From NCBI GenBank assembly GCA_030041295.1, contig JASHOD010000073.1, positions 1 to 35,187 of the forward strand: a DNA stretch of 35,187 nt, written 5' to 3'. The notes under the pieces are model-generated. The model did no database searches and was not told the DNA's origin. It saw only the letters and a program-made list of their open reading frames with translations. Made by a program: the position numbers and the translations under genes. This DNA comes from Nitrososphaerales archaeon. GTDB taxonomy: Archaea > Thermoproteota > Nitrososphaeria > Nitrososphaerales > CADDZS01. Shown one piece after another: positions 1 through 7,059 of the stretch. Position 1 is the stretch's first letter, and each line of letters opens with the position of its first letter.

Positions 1-276
1 CCTTTCTTAGGCGCAACGGAGGGAAAGACGAGCTTAATAGTTGGAGCATTATTCATCGGAGGCTTTCCCACAATACTGGGAGGAACGGTTGGATATTACT
101 ACAATACTTCGTTATTCGATCTCGTCTTCTATGGCCTCGCGATCGGCACTATGCTCTACGTAATATTACCGATGCTGAGGGGTTTGCTTTGGGAATCAGA
201 TTCCGCGAAGATTCGGCTCGCATACGCCGGAGTATTCCTAGGTTTCATTCTGGGTTTTTTCGTTAATCTTCTTTAG
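1..276 (+). CDS. C-terminal end of a multi-pass membrane protein, possibly ZIP metal transporter (partial)
   Basis: Frame 1 is open from the first base to a TAG at 274-276 and gives 91 residues; the start lies outside the window. The peptide is strongly hydrophobic with about three membrane segments (near residues 14-28, 38-58 and 73-90), including GGFPTILGG and GLAIGTMLYVI and ending in FFVNLL. The stretch GLAIGTMLYV followed by a short loop resembles the last helices of ZIP-family divalent metal transporters, but the metal-binding helices are not in the window. The family call is therefore an inference. Another small polytopic transporter is possible. Confidence 0.5.
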   Translation, partial: PFLGATEGKTSLIVGALFIGGFPTILGGTVGYYYNTSLFDLVFYGLAIGTMLYVILPMLRGLLWESDSAKIRLAYAGVFLGFILGFFVNLL

Positions 277-592
277 AGAAATTATGGTGGATTGAGAATG
301 GTCTCCAGGGATTTCGCAAATCGCCTGACAAATCGGAAAAAGAAAAAGAAAAACAACAATGAAAAAGCCTGACGAGTAGTTTCTCTTTTATTTGTTGAGG
401 AGTAAGCACTTCGCTTTGGATTAGACTTGACCAACCTTGTTCAGCGGATTGACGCGCAATTCTGGAAGTTTGGATCCACTCACAACGTATCTATGTCGGT
501 AAGGTTTCAAGTCAAGGATGGAGTACCGTCAAAATGATCTAGCCTAGCGACTAAAATAGACCGCTTGTATCTTCTCTAAGCGTGCGAGACTA

Positions 593-612
593 AGACCAAC
601 CGGATTTGGTCT
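593..612. repeat. Inverted repeat / hairpin, 7-bp stem
   Basis: AGACCAA (593-599) pairs perfectly with TTGGTCT (606-612) across a 6-nt loop. It lies about 35 nt after a TATA-like CTAAAATA at 551-558 and no protein gene surrounds it. Confidence 0.45.
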
Positions 613-753
613 GGTCATAGGATCGAGAGAAATCACCTCGAGAAGAAGCAGTTCTTCAATTTTGAATCGGTGTTTCAGAAGCGCTCGGGGGCTTTACCTT
701 TAACGGGCCTATCTAATGCGGTTTCAATTTATGGAAAAATCCTATTACGAATA

Positions 754-778
754 CATGGGAGAAACCTTGAATCCCATG
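754..778. repeat. Inverted repeat / hairpin, 7-bp stem
   Basis: CATGGGA (754-760) pairs perfectly with TCCCATG (772-778) across an 11-nt loop. It lies in the same gene-free stretch as the hairpin at 593-612. It could be part of a structured RNA or an operator; nothing in the window decides. Confidence 0.4.
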
Positions 779-1066
779 GAGACGAACCCCGCACTCGTAA
801 ATATCTCGATTGTGGATATTATAGCTAGATTATGATTCGTATTTCATCACTAGTTGCATTTATATGAACGGCTCTTGTTGATTTTGGATCGATCTCCAAC
901 TAGTGGATTCACCTGTGACCTAAAGAAATGATACGGCTGTTAATAATTCGAATTTGATTTCAGCTTAGCTTGCAAGATTTAAAATACAACTTGTTTCTGC
1001 AGAATCGAAATTTTTTCAATGCCGGCTTGAAACAAATCATGAAAATCTCTGACGAAACGCGATTTC

Positions 1067-1103
1067 ATTACCAAACTTGAGAATCGTCGTCTGACTATAA
1101 ATA
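1067..1103 (+). promoter_or_regulatory. Palindromic operator plus TATA box of the CBS gene at 1133
   Basis: ATTACCA-AACT-TGAGAAT (1067-1084) is a copy of the shared palindrome with one weaker half. Exactly 11 nt follow, then TATAAATA (1096-1103). The ATG is 37 nt after the TATA start, so the mRNA should be leaderless or nearly so. The site ends just upstream of where the BRE would lie, a position better suited to activation than to blocking polymerase. Confidence 0.65.
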
Positions 1104-1132
1104 ATCGCCCGACGTTCTTTTATTCTAATTAA

Positions 1133-1675
1133 ATGAGTGGCGACGAGAAAACGCAGGCGACAAAACAAGCTCCGCCTTTATCTTTGGGAGACGCCTCCAT
1201 AGCTAGTATAATGACGAAGCAGGTCAAGACGATTGATTCATCGGAACCTTTGTTCGAATGTATCAAGATAATGAACGACGCAAAGATAGGAAGCATCGTA
1301 GTTACTGATAACGGCAAACCTGTTGGAATATTCACAGAAAGAGACTTGGTAAAGAAGATGGCTCAAAGGTTAGAGAGTTTGGGATATGTAATGAAGCAGG
1401 TCATGAGCAGCCCCTTGATTACCATCTCGCAGTCGGCAACAGTTTGGGACGCCTTGATTCTAATGGGTAGAAAGGACATAAGGAGGCTACCCGTCGTAGA
1501 CGACAAGAAACTAGTCGGAATTGTCACCGAAAGAGATGTAATACAATTGATTCTCACCCATCAAAGTTTGCTTTTGGAATCTGTGGCTGAATCGATGCCA
1601 GCTTCCACGAGGGATAGACTGCGAGGACTAACCGGGGCTCTTGGTTCCGGAATCTCTCCGACAAGGTTAGATTAG
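1133..1675 (+). CDS. Tandem CBS-domain protein (180 aa)
   Basis: Two CBS domains fill the protein, at about residues 22-80 and 88-147. They show the usual pattern: IMTKQVKTI, KIGSIVVTDNGKPVGIFTERDLVKK, then VMSSPLITI, DIRRLPVVDDKKLVGIVTERDVIQ. CBS pairs (Bateman modules) bind adenosine nucleotides or related ligands and act as energy or redox sensors, usually by contacting a partner. No output domain is fused, so this is a stand-alone sensor, about the length usual for archaeal CBS-pair proteins. The ATG is supported by a TATA box 37 nt upstream and by the shared operator. The gene faces the USP at 1776-2240 across a hairpin terminator. The partner protein is not known from the sequence. Confidence 0.93.
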   Translation: MSGDEKTQATKQAPPLSLGDASIASIMTKQVKTIDSSEPLFECIKIMNDAKIGSIVVTDNGKPVGIFTERDLVKKMAQRLESLGYVMKQVMSSPLITISQSATVWDALILMGRKDIRRLPVVDDKKLVGIVTERDVIQLILTHQSLLLESVAESMPASTRDRLRGLTGALGSGISPTRLD

Positions 1676-1694
1676 CTCTAGTCGGAATGACTAT

Positions 1695-1719
1695 TTGGGA
1701 AAATAATTCTTTTTCCCAG
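1695..1719. terminator. Hairpin between convergent CBS and USP genes
   Basis: TGGGAAAA (1696-1703) pairs with TTTTCCCA (1711-1718) around a 7-nt loop. The stem has a T-rich arm on either strand, so it could end transcription of both genes, whose stops flank it (1675 and 1776). It is placed by sequence only; archaeal termination often needs just a T run. Confidence 0.5.
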
Positions 1720-1775
1720 GTTATTCAAAATCCCGCTCGCTCCAATAAGCTGGATTTATTTTTGAAAATTTCGAG

Positions 1776-2240
1776 TTAATCGATACTTACTACTGCGACA
1801 GGACATGGCGAACTTTCCAAGACTCTTCTGGACACACTTCCGATTGATCTGATCCTATCAACACCGTGCAATCCCTTCAATCCAATAACTATCATATCGC
1901 ATTTTCTTTCAGCGGCTGTAGCGACTATTTTTTCCGAAGGGTTACCTGACTCTAACATAACCTCGTGGGCGATCCCGTTGTTTTCTATTTTTTTCGCCAA
2001 GTCTGAAGTTATCGACTCCGCAATTTCGACAGCTGACTTCTGGGTTGATGCCCTTGGAGTTCTTCCCCCGATCTCGATGTAGTCATCCACAATTTCCGGA
2101 TCCTTCGAGACGTAGATTAGCACGAGTTTTTCTTCCATCTTTTTCGCTAGATCGCATGCGAAATCCACGATCTTATTCGAATACTTCGAACCATCGACGG
2201 CTACCAAGATCTCTGCCAAAACAAACACACGCTCTGCCAT
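1776..2240 (-). CDS. Universal stress protein, UspA family
   Basis: This is a single Usp domain of about 154 residues. It starts with strand one and the ILVAVDGS motif and ends with the ATP-binding loop region GLKGLHGVDRIRSIGS and the last strand CPVAVVSID. The G-x2-G-xn-GS loop has ten residues in the spacer where nine are usual, so nucleotide binding is likely but not certain. Usp proteins act as cytoplasmic dimers in stress and energy-limited cells; the exact task here is unknown. The frame is open to a GTG at 2258, but the ATG at 2240 is preferred because a TATA-like element and the shared operator lie just upstream and would give a leaderless message starting there. Confidence 0.92.
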   Translation of the reverse strand: MAERVFVLAEILVAVDGSKYSNKIVDFACDLAKKMEEKLVLIYVSKDPEIVDDYIEIGGRTPRASTQKSAVEIAESITSDLAKKIENNGIAHEVMLESGNPSEKIVATAAERKCDMIVIGLKGLHGVDRIRSIGSVSRRVLESSPCPVAVVSID

Positions 2241-2260
2241 AGAAACTAGAGGGCACACCG

Positions 2261-2297
2261 ACTAATGACCTCTCCCATGATTCTCAGGAATGAGAAT
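2261..2297 (-). promoter_or_regulatory. Perfect palindromic operator upstream of the USP gene; possibly bidirectional
   Basis: ATTCTCA-GGAA-TGAGAAT (2280-2297) has perfect half-sites. On the minus strand, 11 nt downstream, lies a weak TATA-like TCATTAGT (2268-2261), 28 nt before the ATG at 2240. On the plus strand, also after 11 nt, lies TTTATTGC (2309-2316), so the site may drive transcription both ways. Confidence 0.6.
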
Positions 2298-2344
2298 AGT
2301 GGATTCGGTTTATTGCCATCCTCATCCTGAAACGATCCATCCTT

Positions 2345-2443
2345 ATGGGTAATAATAGATCTATGGGACAAGTAACAGCTAAGTATGTCATATTGCAGGC
2401 AAGAATGCTACCGCAGAAAAAAGAACGCTTCGTGTTCTCATAA
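2345..2443 (+). CDS. Possible 32-aa small protein
   Basis: An ATG-TAA frame of 33 codons begins MGNNRSMGQVTAKYVI and is basic towards its end. It has no recognisable family. The reason to list it is its position: the ATG is 36 nt after a plus-strand TATA-like TTTATTGC (2309-2316) that lies exactly 11 nt from the perfect operator at 2280-2297. This is the same geometry as the CBS gene at 1133 and the USP at 3762. The TAA overlaps the next operator. It could equally be a chance frame. Confidence 0.25.
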   Translation: MGNNRSMGQVTAKYVILQARMLPQKKERFVFS

Positions 2444-2470
2444 TTGAGAATTGTCGCATGATGATAAATA
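2434..2470 (+). promoter_or_regulatory. Palindromic operator plus TATA box of the CBS-USP operon
   Basis: GTTCTCA-TAAT-TGAGAAT (2434-2451) is followed after exactly 11 nt by GATAAATA (2463-2470). The TATA box lies inside the longest open frame (which begins with TTG at 2451), so that upstream start is unlikely. The ATG at 2514 is preferred. Confidence 0.65.
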
Positions 2471-2513
2471 CCATTTATATGCAGATTATTCGATTGAAGG
2501 AAAAGGGATTCGA

Positions 2514-2984
2514 ATGGCAAAAGCACATGAGCAAGACACTATAAAGTCAGTCATGAGTCGTAAGGTATTCACACTGACACCTTCTCATAGAACAATTGAT
2601 GCTCTAAATCTAATGATAAAATACGATATCGGGTCGGTTCCTGTTGTTCAAAAAGGGAAACTTGTCGGGATAATCACAGAGCGTGATATAGTGAGGGAAG
2701 TCACTGGCAGCTTCGATTATCTAAATCGAACTCTTTCTACTACTGCTAAGAAGAAAGTCATCACAGTCCGACCTGAAACCGAGATATGGGAAGCGTTCAC
2801 CATTATGTTGAAAAATAATTTTCGACGCCTACCCGTATTGGGAAGAGGGGGAAAGTTGGTTGGAATCATTACCGATCGCGACCTATTCAAATGGGTCGTC
2901 CAAGTAGCATATGAGCCGTCGATTCCTGACGAAATAAAGGAATTGATCAGAACAAGGCCTTTACGGATGCAAGAGAAAATTTGA
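2514..2984 (+). CDS. Tandem CBS-domain protein (156 aa), first gene of a CBS-USP operon
   Basis: Two CBS domains lie at about residues 9-65 and 77-137, with VMSRKVFTL, DIGSVPVVQKGKLVGIITERDIVRE, then NFRRLPVLGRGGKLVGIITDRDLFK. The role is ligand sensing by an adenine-nucleotide-binding CBS pair without a fused output domain. The frame extends upstream to a TTG at 2451, but the promoter elements lie there, so the ATG at 2514 is chosen; GGAAAAGGG before it could act as a ribosome site. Its TGA overlaps the TTG start of the following USP gene. The two proteins are therefore probably made together and may work as a sensor and effector pair. Confidence 0.93.
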   Translation: MAKAHEQDTIKSVMSRKVFTLTPSHRTIDALNLMIKYDIGSVPVVQKGKLVGIITERDIVREVTGSFDYLNRTLSTTAKKKVITVRPETEIWEAFTIMLKNNFRRLPVLGRGGKLVGIITDRDLFKWVVQVAYEPSIPDEIKELIRTRPLRMQEKI

Positions 2985-3484
2985 GTGGCAAGAAGAAAAA
3001 CGATCAGGAGCCCCTAGAAACCAAGACTTTCTTGGAGCACAAGAGAATCCTTGTGCCTGTTGACGGCTCTGTGAATTCAGCACGTGCCGCGGAAACTGCG
3101 GTCAAACTTGCGAAAGACTATGATGCGCAGTTGATATTTCTGAATGTAATTCCTGCCCCGAAGCTGACCTTCGGCGCAGGGTCTGTGCTTGGCACGCCAA
3201 CGTTGGCGCTAGACAAGTACTACGAATATGCCGAAGGGCAAGCGAGGGCACTTGTTGACAAGATGATTGAACTCGCAAAGGATAATTCGGTAAATGCCAC
3301 CGGAGAGATAGTAAAATCGAGTGAATCGACAGTCCAGTCTATAATTGATCAAGAGAAAGATCAAAAAGTTGATCTGATCGTAATTGGCACTAGAGGCTTG
3401 AGTTCGTTTAAGAAAATGATAATCGGGAGCGTATCGAGCGGGGTCGTAACCTACTCGCTATGCCCAGTGCTTGTTGTTAGGTGA
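2981..3484 (+). CDS. Universal stress protein, UspA family, translationally coupled to the CBS gene
   Basis: The 167-residue protein has a Usp domain from about residue 20 (RILVPVDGS) to the end (LCPVLVVR). The ATP-loop motif GTRGLSSFKKMIIGS fits G-x2-G-x9-GS exactly, so it belongs to the nucleotide-binding type. A short hydrophilic N-terminal extension rich in Lys and Glu precedes the domain. The TTG start overlaps the stop of the CBS gene by four bases (TTGA), and no other in-frame start fits as well. The family forms cytoplasmic dimers and is linked to stress survival and energy sensing. The immediate CBS partner suggests joint function, which is an inference. Confidence 0.92.
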   Translation: MSGKKKNDQEPLETKTFLEHKRILVPVDGSVNSARAAETAVKLAKDYDAQLIFLNVIPAPKLTFGAGSVLGTPTLALDKYYEYAEGQARALVDKMIELAKDNSVNATGEIVKSSESTVQSIIDQEKDQKVDLIVIGTRGLSSFKKMIIGSVSSGVVTYSLCPVLVVR

Positions 3485-3531
3485 ACAAAAAGAGGCCAAG
3501 AGCGAAGAAGTTGAAACGGAGCAGACAATAA
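3481..3531 (+). CDS. Possible 16-aa, very basic peptide coupled to the USP stop
   Basis: GTG at 3481 overlaps the USP stop as GTGA and opens a 16-codon frame, MNKKRPRAKKLKRSRQ, ending in TAA at 3529-3531. The next base starts the GTG of the zinc-ribbon gene in the same frame. Either this is a tiny coupled leader peptide, or the zinc-ribbon gene once had a basic N-terminal tail and now carries an in-frame stop. Confidence 0.25.
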   Translation: MNKKRPRAKKLKRSRQ

Positions 3532-3693
3532 GTGCGCAGTAACATTCGGACAAAGGAAACGATCTCCCCTGCAAAGTGCCCCAAGTGTGGAGGAGCTATG
3601 GTCAATCGTATCTGTATCAAGTGCCACTATTCTCCGAAGACCGCTTACAAGAACCGAAAAGAAGCAAAAGAATACACATTTGCTGCGGATTAA
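3532..3693 (+). CDS. Small zinc-ribbon protein (53 aa)
   Basis: A GTG-TAA frame encodes 53 residues with two CxxC knuckles: CPKC at residues 16-19 and CIKC at about 28-31, separated by a short GGAMVNRI turn. This is a compact zinc ribbon. The rest is basic and hydrophilic. Such tiny ribbons are common in archaea and often of unknown function; nucleic-acid or protein binding is usual. It is probably the last gene of the CBS-USP operon, since no promoter lies between. An upstream in-frame segment of 16 codons is separated only by a TAA. A new operator follows 2 nt after its stop. Confidence 0.7.
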   Translation: MRSNIRTKETISPAKCPKCGGAMVNRICIKCHYSPKTAYKNRKEAKEYTFAAD

Positions 3694-3695
3694 AC

Positions 3696-3732
3696 ATTCT
3701 CAATCGTGAAGATCGTGGCCCGCGCTTAAGTA
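3696..3732 (+). promoter_or_regulatory. Palindromic operator (one half degenerate) plus TATA box of the USP gene at 3762
   Basis: ATTCTCA-ATCG-TGAAGAT (3696-3713) has a perfect left half and a right half with two changes. After exactly 11 nt comes CTTAAGTA (3725-3732). The TTG start at 3762 is 37 nt after the TATA start, the same as for the CBS gene at 1133, which supports both the site and the TTG. Confidence 0.5.
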
Positions 3733-3761
3733 GTAGAAAGATCGAAGTCTGACTCAGCAAT

Positions 3762-4229
3762 TTGCCCAGTAAAAATCCACAGCAGGGAAAGAGACTGTCA
3801 CTTCCAAAGAAGATTTTGGTCGCGGTTGATGGTTCTGAAAGCTCCTACCGAGCGACCGACTTTGCACTTTTGCTTGCAAAAAAACTAGAGTCGAAGATTT
3901 ATTTTCTTCACGTAGTGGATGTCGCTCCTTATCCGACATACAAAGAAGACGTGTCAGATTATGTGGAGGTCGAAGGATCTTTTGAAGATCGAGGGAAGGA
4001 GATTCTTTCCAACTGCCTTCAGAAAGCAAAGAAGAAACGTGTGCGTGCGGAGTCATTCCTTGAAGTGGGAGACCCATCGCACGAGATAGTGCAATTTGCC
4101 GTCGACAGAAGTTGCGATTGTATAATAATGGGAAAGCGGGGATTAGGTCAACTTGAGAGGATTCTTGTTGGGAGCATTACTGATCAGGTAACAAAGTTAT
4201 CTTCCATTCCATCAATAATTGTCAAGTAA
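3762..4229 (+). CDS. Universal stress protein, UspA family
   Basis: This 155-residue single-domain Usp has KILVAVDGSESS at residues 17-28 and the nucleotide loop GKRGLGQLERILVGS near the C-terminus, matching G-x2-G-x9-GS. It ends in IPSIIVK, the last strand. The start is TTG, chosen because a TATA box and the shared operator lie at the standard distance; an ATG alternative is not available upstream of the first strand. It is likely a cytoplasmic ATP-binding dimer. It is the third USP in 2.5 kb, each with its own or an operon copy of the same upstream palindrome. Confidence 0.92.
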   Translation: MPSKNPQQGKRLSLPKKILVAVDGSESSYRATDFALLLAKKLESKIYFLHVVDVAPYPTYKEDVSDYVEVEGSFEDRGKEILSNCLQKAKKKRVRAESFLEVGDPSHEIVQFAVDRSCDCIIMGKRGLGQLERILVGSITDQVTKLSSIPSIIVK

Positions 4230-4319
4230 ATCTCCCAGGTTTGAGAACCCCTTACCTGTTAGGGGTAGAGTGCATAAACCTCGGTGTATCACTGGTGAAT
4301 TACAGGATTGAAGTAGTGC

Positions 4320-4901
4320 ATGTGGATAAATGACGCAGTTAAAGTCCGTGCAATTGTGGGTGCGGTCTCAGACGAGTATTCCAAGAGGATTATCGCCGCG
4401 ACTATGACGGAAGCTAAATCTCCAGAACAGATTAGCGCTGAACAACACATCCCTGTGAGCACGTGTTATCGAAGAATTCACGATCTTCTTGTACTTTCGA
4501 TAATACACGTCGATAAGATTGATCTGGCAAGCGGCAAAAAGTCCGTTTTGTACAAGAGCACCTACAAGAACATTCTGATTAAATTTGAGGCAAACGAATT
4601 GCGAGTAGATCTTGTGTCAAACGTCGACATAGATGAACTCAACTCTCAAAGCGGCACCATAGAAACGATAAACGAGAGCGTAGCCAAGCCCCCTATTCCT
4701 CAAAGCGGGCTGGTCGGTGATTGTGATCTCTGTCAAATGAAGAATATCGTTTGCAAGATTTTCGTCACTGGAGACTCGAAAAGTTATCTTTCTGTTTGCC
4801 ACAAGTGCGAAAGAAAAATGCACGAACGGAATACTATCAAAGCTGTCGAAGCTACCACACAAGAACGATTGGCACAAGCCGTTTTGAACAGGACCGGGTA
4901 A
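4320..4901 (+). CDS. Winged-HTH transcription regulator with C-terminal zinc ribbon
   Basis: The 193-residue protein starts with an ArsR-like winged helix-turn-helix (about residues 10-75). In it, SPEQISAEQHIPVSTCYRRI is the recognition part and LYKSTYKNILIKF the wing and linker. The C-terminal part has paired cysteines, C135/C138 (CDLC) and C160/C163 (CHKC), with C145 nearby, typical of a zinc ribbon or a redox-labile metal site. It is probably a DNA-binding regulator that senses metal, redox or a protein partner. The ATG at 4320 is 48 nt after a TATA-like GCATAAAC. Its place among stress genes makes it one candidate controller of the block. The gene faces the HTH_10 gene, with 19 bp between the stops. 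Confidence 0.8.
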   Translation: MWINDAVKVRAIVGAVSDEYSKRIIAATMTEAKSPEQISAEQHIPVSTCYRRIHDLLVLSIIHVDKIDLASGKKSVLYKSTYKNILIKFEANELRVDLVSNVDIDELNSQSGTIETINESVAKPPIPQSGLVGDCDLCQMKNIVCKIFVTGDSKSYLSVCHKCERKMHERNTIKAVEATTQERLAQAVLNRTG

Positions 4902-4920
4902 TTATGATAGGAAAGAATAG

Positions 4921-5559
4921 CTAGGGCGTGGCCACTTCAAAGTAGTTCGAAATTACATTCTTCTCCGCTCGTCTTAGGATCTCTGCGACAGTTCCTGATT
5001 TTATACCCAAAGTACTTGCCAACTGTTGAGTACTGATTCTTTTGGGGAAATCATAGTAACCTAACTCGAGAGCGGATCTGAGGACTTTTTGTTGTCGAGG
5101 TGTCAATCCCTTTGGCGATGATAAAGGAGACACCTCTCCTATTTTGATCACTACGCCGTCCTTGTGCAGTCTTTGAAGGAAAAGAGGCAAGCCGTTTCCG
5201 CTAATGAAAAGTTTGTAAATCATTTGGCAATCTCGGTCGGTGCTCGCGGGCGCGATGAACGTATTCGTGTTTGAATCGACCAAAGCCCTACATACTCCGC
5301 CGTCAAGACTAGTAACGGATCCAATTACGCGGTTCGCTCCGACTCTTGCAAGATCAATGTCCGTTACTCCTTTGGACTCTTTCAAATTATTGATAATATC
5401 TTCCGCGGGCATGATCTCGGAGTGAATATCGACGAAGTGTATGATCTTGTTCAGTTGGTCTTCGCCTTTGACGCTAATCACTTTGATTGTTACCCCACCT
5501 AGTTCACACAGTTTCTCTACCCAACTCTCAGAAGAAGTAGAAAACTCGAGTCGAATCAA
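4921..5559 (-). CDS. HTH_10 (bacterio-opsin activator-type) transcription regulator
   Basis: The 212-residue protein has its DNA-binding domain at residues 151-204. The domain has LTPRQQKVLRSALELGYYDFP, then ISTQQLASTLGIKSGTVAEILRRAEKNVI, the hallmark of the archaeal HTH_10/Bat family. Residues 1-150 form an alpha/beta region without a recognised sensor fold. HTH_10 proteins are abundant in Nitrososphaerota and halophiles and activate or repress specific promoters in response to signals read by the N-terminal part. The start is TTG at 5559, with GTGTAAAATC as a likely TATA about 35 nt upstream. The gene is divergent from the CBS-like gene at 5667, which it might control. Confidence 0.88.
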   Translation of the reverse strand: MIRLEFSTSSESWVEKLCELGGVTIKVISVKGEDQLNKIIHFVDIHSEIMPAEDIINNLKESKGVTDIDLARVGANRVIGSVTSLDGGVCRALVDSNTNTFIAPASTDRDCQMIYKLFISGNGLPLFLQRLHKDGVVIKIGEVSPLSSPKGLTPRQQKVLRSALELGYYDFPKRISTQQLASTLGIKSGTVAEILRRAEKNVISNYFEVATP

Positions 5560-5666
5560 AGTGCGCTGCGAACTACCTTTCTCCGAATATGATTTTACAC
5601 TTTACTTGTAGAAAGAAATATTACTGGTTAGCACTTCACCTTGTTCCTTGGAAGATCAGATAGGGA

Positions 5667-6515
5667 ATGAGGATTGAAGCCGCGCTTCCCGATATCTTCA
5701 AGAGAACCTACCCTGTCCTCGAGAAGAGGACGCAACTCCTTCTAGCCGCTTCTTTGCTAAGGTTTCATCAAATTGACGCGATCCCAATTGGTTTTAGTAA
5801 GAAGCAGAAGACGCATCAAGCTGTTCTAGGTTATTCTTGTCTTTCGGAGCTCCTCAAAGTCAAATCAAATTCATACAAGGACTTTCTAGAGCAGCCTTGC
5901 GAAAATGCGGCCCAGGAACTTGCGACTATCTCGGCAGACAAGGATGTTGAAGAGCTCCTGAAATTGTTTGATTCTACGAAGTTCGGGTTTGCGATGGTTG
6001 AAGGCAAATATGAACTGGGCGCCCTAGTAAGCTTAAGAGATCTTTTGGGACTTTACATTAAAGGCTACATGAATAGCTCATTGACTTTGAATCATATTGC
6101 CTCTCCGATAGTTTCTATGCCGTCAGATGCCACGCTTCGCGAAGTGCTTGAGGAAATGTTCACGAGGAGATTTCGCAGAATATTCGTTGACGGAAAGAAA
6201 ATGGACCAAGTTATTACTGACCGGAGAATCATAAGTTATGTTTTCAGCTCATCTCGACTCGAGGAAATCGCGAAAAGCTCGCGCGACATTCTCGACACGC
6301 CAGTCAACAAGATCGAAACGATGAAACCGGCCTCGTTGCCTATCAATACTAAGCTGAAAGACGCCGCAGAGACGATGAGGAGCGAAATTGAAGAATGTTT
6401 GATATGCGAAAAAGGGGTAGTCACCCCTTGGGACATGATCATGAAACCGTGGAAAATGAACAAGCTTACGCTTAAAGCAGAAATGCACAAAACGGTTTCG
6501 CAATCAAGAGTTTAG
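5667..6515 (+). CDS. Large, divergent CBS-domain protein (282 aa)
   Basis: Degenerate CBS repeats can be seen. Around residues 85-150 are ATISADKDVEELLKLF, KFGFAMVEGKYELGALVSLRDLLG. Around residues 150-210 are IASPIVSMPSDATLREVLEEMF, RRFRRIFVDGKKMDQVITDRRIISYVF. A third weak copy follows at about 225-270, with METMKPASLPINTKLKDAAETM. The length suggests three or four CBS motifs, one or two of them eroded. It is probably a cytoplasmic ligand sensor. No shared palindrome lies upstream, unlike the short CBS genes. It is divergent from the HTH_10 gene; the 107-bp spacer must hold both promoters. Confidence 0.72.
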   Translation: MRIEAALPDIFKRTYPVLEKRTQLLLAASLLRFHQIDAIPIGFSKKQKTHQAVLGYSCLSELLKVKSNSYKDFLEQPCENAAQELATISADKDVEELLKLFDSTKFGFAMVEGKYELGALVSLRDLLGLYIKGYMNSSLTLNHIASPIVSMPSDATLREVLEEMFTRRFRRIFVDGKKMDQVITDRRIISYVFSSSRLEEIAKSSRDILDTPVNKIETMKPASLPINTKLKDAAETMRSEIEECLICEKGVVTPWDMIMKPWKMNKLTLKAEMHKTVSQSRV

Positions 6516-6628
6516 AACGCAAACTTCTGCGGAAAACCATATCCGATTTTGCAAAAGACATCAAGACTTGACGCATTAGTATTTCGCACAAATACACTGA
6601 AATCGTAGAAACACCGTTCCATATACCA

Positions 6629-7039
6629 ATGGCCACGTCTCTAACGAATTTGGAATTTGCACTTGAATGCAACAAGCCCGTCGAATTTCTTGTTCAAGAA
6701 TTGACTTCTGAGCTCGGGAGGAGAGGGTTTGGTATTTTGAGCAATATAGACGTGAGGAAAATAATCAAGCAAAAACTAGGAGAGGAAATGAACGAATATG
6801 TGATTCTCGACGTTTGCAGCCCAAAGCACGCTAAACAAGCCATTGACGCACACAAGGAAATCGGGCTGGTTTTGCCTTGCAAAATCCTAGCATACGAAGA
6901 AAAAGGAATCACCAGAGTATCACTTTACAAACCAACCAGTGCTGTAGATTTGCTGAAGTTTGAAGATCTCTATCCTTTGGCAGAGGAGGTCGAAAATATT
7001 CTGAAAAGTGCGATAGAGGCAGTCGTATCGAGTAAATAA
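6629..7039 (+). CDS. DUF302 family protein
   Basis: The 136-residue protein matches the DUF302 layout: an amphipathic start, then RGFGILSNIDVRKIIKQKLG, VILDVCSPKHAKQAI and IGLVLPCKILAYEE, followed by a C-terminal helix. The conserved C-x-P and LPC cysteines are present. DUF302 folds as a small alpha/beta domain of unknown reaction that is often found next to thioredoxin and sulfur or redox genes. That is the case here: the thioredoxin gene starts 20 nt after its stop, so the two form an operon. A role in disulfide or heavy-metal-linked redox chemistry is an inference. Confidence 0.85.
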   Translation: MATSLTNLEFALECNKPVEFLVQELTSELGRRGFGILSNIDVRKIIKQKLGEEMNEYVILDVCSPKHAKQAIDAHKEIGLVLPCKILAYEEKGITRVSLYKPTSAVDLLKFEDLYPLAEEVENILKSAIEAVVSSK

Positions 7040-7059
7040 GTCCAAGACGTGAAGTAAAG

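Larger units (their letters stand above)
277..1132. other. Gene-poor 856-base stretch with inverted repeats
   Basis: No convincing protein gene is seen. A 24-codon lysine-rich frame (298-372, from ATGGTCTCC) is the best small ORF and is probably chance. The region holds at least two good RNA hairpins (593-612 and 754-778), a weaker one (CGCTT near 562 with AAGCG near 578), and a TATA-like CTAAAATA at 551-558 in front of them. An unannotated non-coding RNA is possible. The last 70 bases hold the operator and promoter of the CBS gene at 1133. Confidence 0.4.

Noticed and set aside
2451..2513. TTG start at 2451 for the second CBS protein
   Set aside because: The operator end and TATA box would lie inside the coding region; the ATG at 2514 fits the domain and the promoter.
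4231..4248. Possible eighth operator (TCTCCCA-GGTT-TGAGAAC) before the wHTH/zinc-ribbon gene
   Set aside because: The left half matches at only four of seven positions and no TATA-like sequence follows at 11 nt.
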